From: CAZOJJ01 sp964580105
GTDB taxonomy: Bacteria; Bacteroidota; Rhodothermia; Rhodothermales; Rubricoccaceae
Assembly: GCA_964580105.1 (NCBI GenBank)
Contig: CAZOJJ010000072.1
Coordinates: 1 to 12,713 of the forward strand
DNA: 12,713 bases
Reading direction: 5' to 3'
The notes under the pieces: generated by a model
Databases searched by the model: none
What the model saw: the letters and a program-made list of their open reading frames with translations, nothing else
What the model was told of the DNA's origin: nothing
Shown: positions 11,343 to 12,713 of the stretch, one piece after another
Position numbering within the stretch: the first letter of the stretch is position 1
Layout of the letters: every line of letters begins with the position of its first letter
Translations under genes and position numbers: made by a program

Positions 11343-12497
11343 TCACTTGGCCAGCGTCACGCGCATCGTCTCCGCAAACCGCTCGCCCGTCATGCGGACG
11401 ACGTAGGTACCGGAGGCGAGGTTCGAGCCGTCGAGGGTGAACGTCCGGGTCTGGTTGGCCTCCATCGGGCCGTTGAACACCGAGGCGACCCGCTGGCCGA
11501 GCACGTTGTAGAGCGCGATGTCCACGTGCTGCGACTGCGCCACGGCGAGATCGAAGCGGGCCTGCGGGTTGAACGGGTTCGGGTACGCCTGCGTCAGCAG
11601 GTGCGTGGTCGGCACGCTGACGCCGGCCTCCACCTCGGGGCTGTACTCGAAGGCTCCGTCGAAGTCAATCTGCTTCAGGCGGAACGTGTACGTGCCCGGC
11701 AGGAGGTCGCGGACCTGGAACGCGTAGGCCTGCGCTTCGGTCGTGGTGCCGTGTCCGCCCACGAAGCCGAGCGGGCTCCACGACTCGCCCTGCCGCATCT
11801 GCACCTCGAAGCCGGCGTTGTTCGTCTCCGAGGCCGTCTCCCACGTGAGGGTCACGTCGCGGCCGTCAACCTGGGCGCCGACGTGGGTGAGCTCGACCGG
11901 GATGTTGTCGGCCGTGATCTCCACGTCGTCAATGTACCACCCCATCCGGTTCACCACGGTCGTCGAGACGAGGATGAACTCGACGGTGACGTTGGGATTG
12001 CCCGCGAACGCCGAGAGATCCGCCGTCTGCTCGATGTACGAACCATCGGGGGAAGACGGCGTGGCGTCCGGCGTCTCCCAGACCAGGACGTCATTGACCT
12101 CCACCAGGCCACGGTCGAAAGTCTCGAAGATCTCGTAGTAGTGCCACCAGCTCAACGTGATCGTCCCACTGACGGCCGAGAAGTCGAACGTCTGGGCGAG
12201 CACGGTCTCGCCAGTGGGCGTGGTGTTCGGATAGCAGCCGTCGAGGTTGGTGGCCCATACGTTGGTTCCGGAGTGTGCCCCCGCCGGCTCAACGGTGGGC
12301 GTGGAATCACAGCCTTCGTGGACGCCCGGGACCACCGTGCCGTGCTCCCAGCTATCGTACGGCGGGGCGCTCGTGAGAACCCAGCCACCGTCGTCAGATT
12401 CGAAGTCTGAGAAATAGAAGGTCTCTTGCGCCGAGGCCGGCCATGCCAGGAAGGCCAGCAGCGCCAGCGACCAGAGAGTGATAGCGGTTCGGTTCAT
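11343..12497 (-). CDS. Secreted beta-sandwich protein with type IX sorting domain, function unknown
   Basis: A 384-residue exported protein. Residues 1-23 are a signal peptide (cleavage after ASA). Residues about 26-195 form a jelly-roll domain that begins FYFSDFESDDGGWVLTSAP and ends GWYIDDVEIT, the pattern of MAM-like or choice-of-anchor-J domains, which bind glycans or proteins. Residues about 199-295 resemble a fibronectin type III module with the common phrase LTWETASETNNAGFEVQ (217-233). Residues about 303-384, starting AYPNPFNP, are the C-terminal type IX sorting domain. No catalytic motif is visible, so a surface adhesin or binding protein is plausible but unproven. The start at 12497 is fixed by the signal peptide and by GGAGG five bases upstream; the frame is open further upstream to 12632 but without signal logic. 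A strong terminator follows. Confidence 0.9.
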   Translation of the reverse strand: MNRTAITLWSLALLAFLAWPASAQETFYFSDFESDDGGWVLTSAPPYDSWEHGTVVPGVHEGCDSTPTVEPAGAHSGTNVWATNLDGCYPNTTPTGETVLAQTFDFSAVSGTITLSWWHYYEIFETFDRGLVEVNDVLVWETPDATPSSPDGSYIEQTADLSAFAGNPNVTVEFILVSTTVVNRMGWYIDDVEITADNIPVELTHVGAQVDGRDVTLTWETASETNNAGFEVQMRQGESWSPLGFVGGHGTTTEAQAYAFQVRDLLPGTYTFRLKQIDFDGAFEYSPEVEAGVSVPTTHLLTQAYPNPFNPQARFDLAVAQSQHVDIALYNVLGQRVASVFNGPMEANQTRTFTLDGSNLASGTYVVRMTGERFAETMRVTLAK

Positions 12498-12502
12498 GCT
12501 AT

Positions 12503-12507
12503 CCTCC
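12503..12507 (-). promoter_or_regulatory. Shine-Dalgarno sequence of the sorting-domain protein gene
   Basis: GGAGG on the minus strand, five bases before the ATG at 12497. It is notable because none of the other genes in the window has a well-placed Shine-Dalgarno sequence, and it decides the start codon of this gene. Confidence 0.75.
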
Positions 12508-12637
12508 GGGAGGTTGGTGAGAGGGACCATGGGAGCTTCATACAGGAAGCCCCCTGCCTCTTTACTGATCCGCCTGCAAACTTGCAAGCGCCGGGCCTTT
12601 ATCAGAAGGAGGACTGCGTCTCCTGCCGCCAAATCTG

Positions 12638-12663
12638 GAGCTTTTCCCTAGAGCTTTTCCCTA
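12638..12663. repeat. Tandem duplication of a 13-base unit
   Basis: GAGCTTTTCCCTA occurs twice without gap (12638-12650 and 12651-12663) and is followed by GAGCG, the start of a third unit that then diverges. The duplication directly abuts the possible insertion-sequence end at 12664. Confidence 0.8.
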
Positions 12664-12713
12664 GAGCGTGTTATGGACCAGCGGCGAGGTGCGGCAACGC
12701 CTGGGCCAGCATG
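12664..12713 (+). mobile_element. Possible left end of an IS5-like insertion sequence, cut by the window edge
   Basis: The sequence starting GAGCGTGTTATGGACC is similar in style to terminal inverted repeats of IS5-group elements, which often begin GAGCGTGTT, and it is preceded by CTA (CTAG across the junction), a preferred IS5-type target. The last three bases of the window are ATG, about 50 bases from the putative end, where a transposase start would be expected. The rest of the element is outside the window, and no matching right end is seen inside it. This is from memory of the family, not a search. Confidence 0.35.

Overview
The window (about 12.7 kb, very GC-rich) looks chromosomal and comes from a high-GC member of the Bacteroidota/Rhodothermota side of the tree, most likely a Rhodothermales or Rubricoccaceae-like bacterium. 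This rests on two secreted proteins that end in the C-terminal sorting domain of the type IX secretion system, on mostly absent Shine-Dalgarno sequences, and on an A-rich translation start before one topoisomerase gene. The taxonomic call is inference from protein style, not from a marker gene.

Layout, left to right. Positions 1-39 carry three tandem copies of a 13-base unit that is cut by the window edge. Five plus-strand genes follow: a MoxR-type AAA+ ATPase (80-1075), an FAD/NAD(P) oxidoreductase that resembles the domain often joined to SelD (1163-2338), a small cysteine-rich lipoprotein (2400-2846), an FxsA-family membrane protein (2924-3448) and an EamA-type transporter (3512-4411). Between 4558 and 5058, on the minus strand, is a type II toxin-antitoxin pair broken by at least three frameshifts: a short antitoxin and a RelE/ParE-superfamily toxin. 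It lies directly downstream of, and in the same direction as, a type IIA topoisomerase B subunit gene (5085-7022). The partner A subunit (8769-11108) is also on the minus strand, but a plus-strand gene for a secreted M14 zinc carboxypeptidase (7158-8747) sits between the two. The leader of the A subunit gene holds a perfect DnaA box and a repeated 9-mer. A strong terminator hairpin separates it from a secreted, sorting-domain protein (11343-12497). The right edge has a tandem 13-mer duplication and what may be the first 50 bases of an IS5-like insertion sequence.

How the genes work together: the two topoisomerase subunits should form one A2B2 enzyme, more likely topoisomerase IV than gyrase. 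The carboxypeptidase and the terminal protein probably share the type IX export route. The five left-hand genes are closely spaced and co-directional but have no obvious common pathway, so I regard them as ordinary housekeeping or accessory genes. I do not see a clearly new multi-gene system here. The most informative items are the decayed toxin-antitoxin pair, the topoisomerase A leader and the possible IS end.
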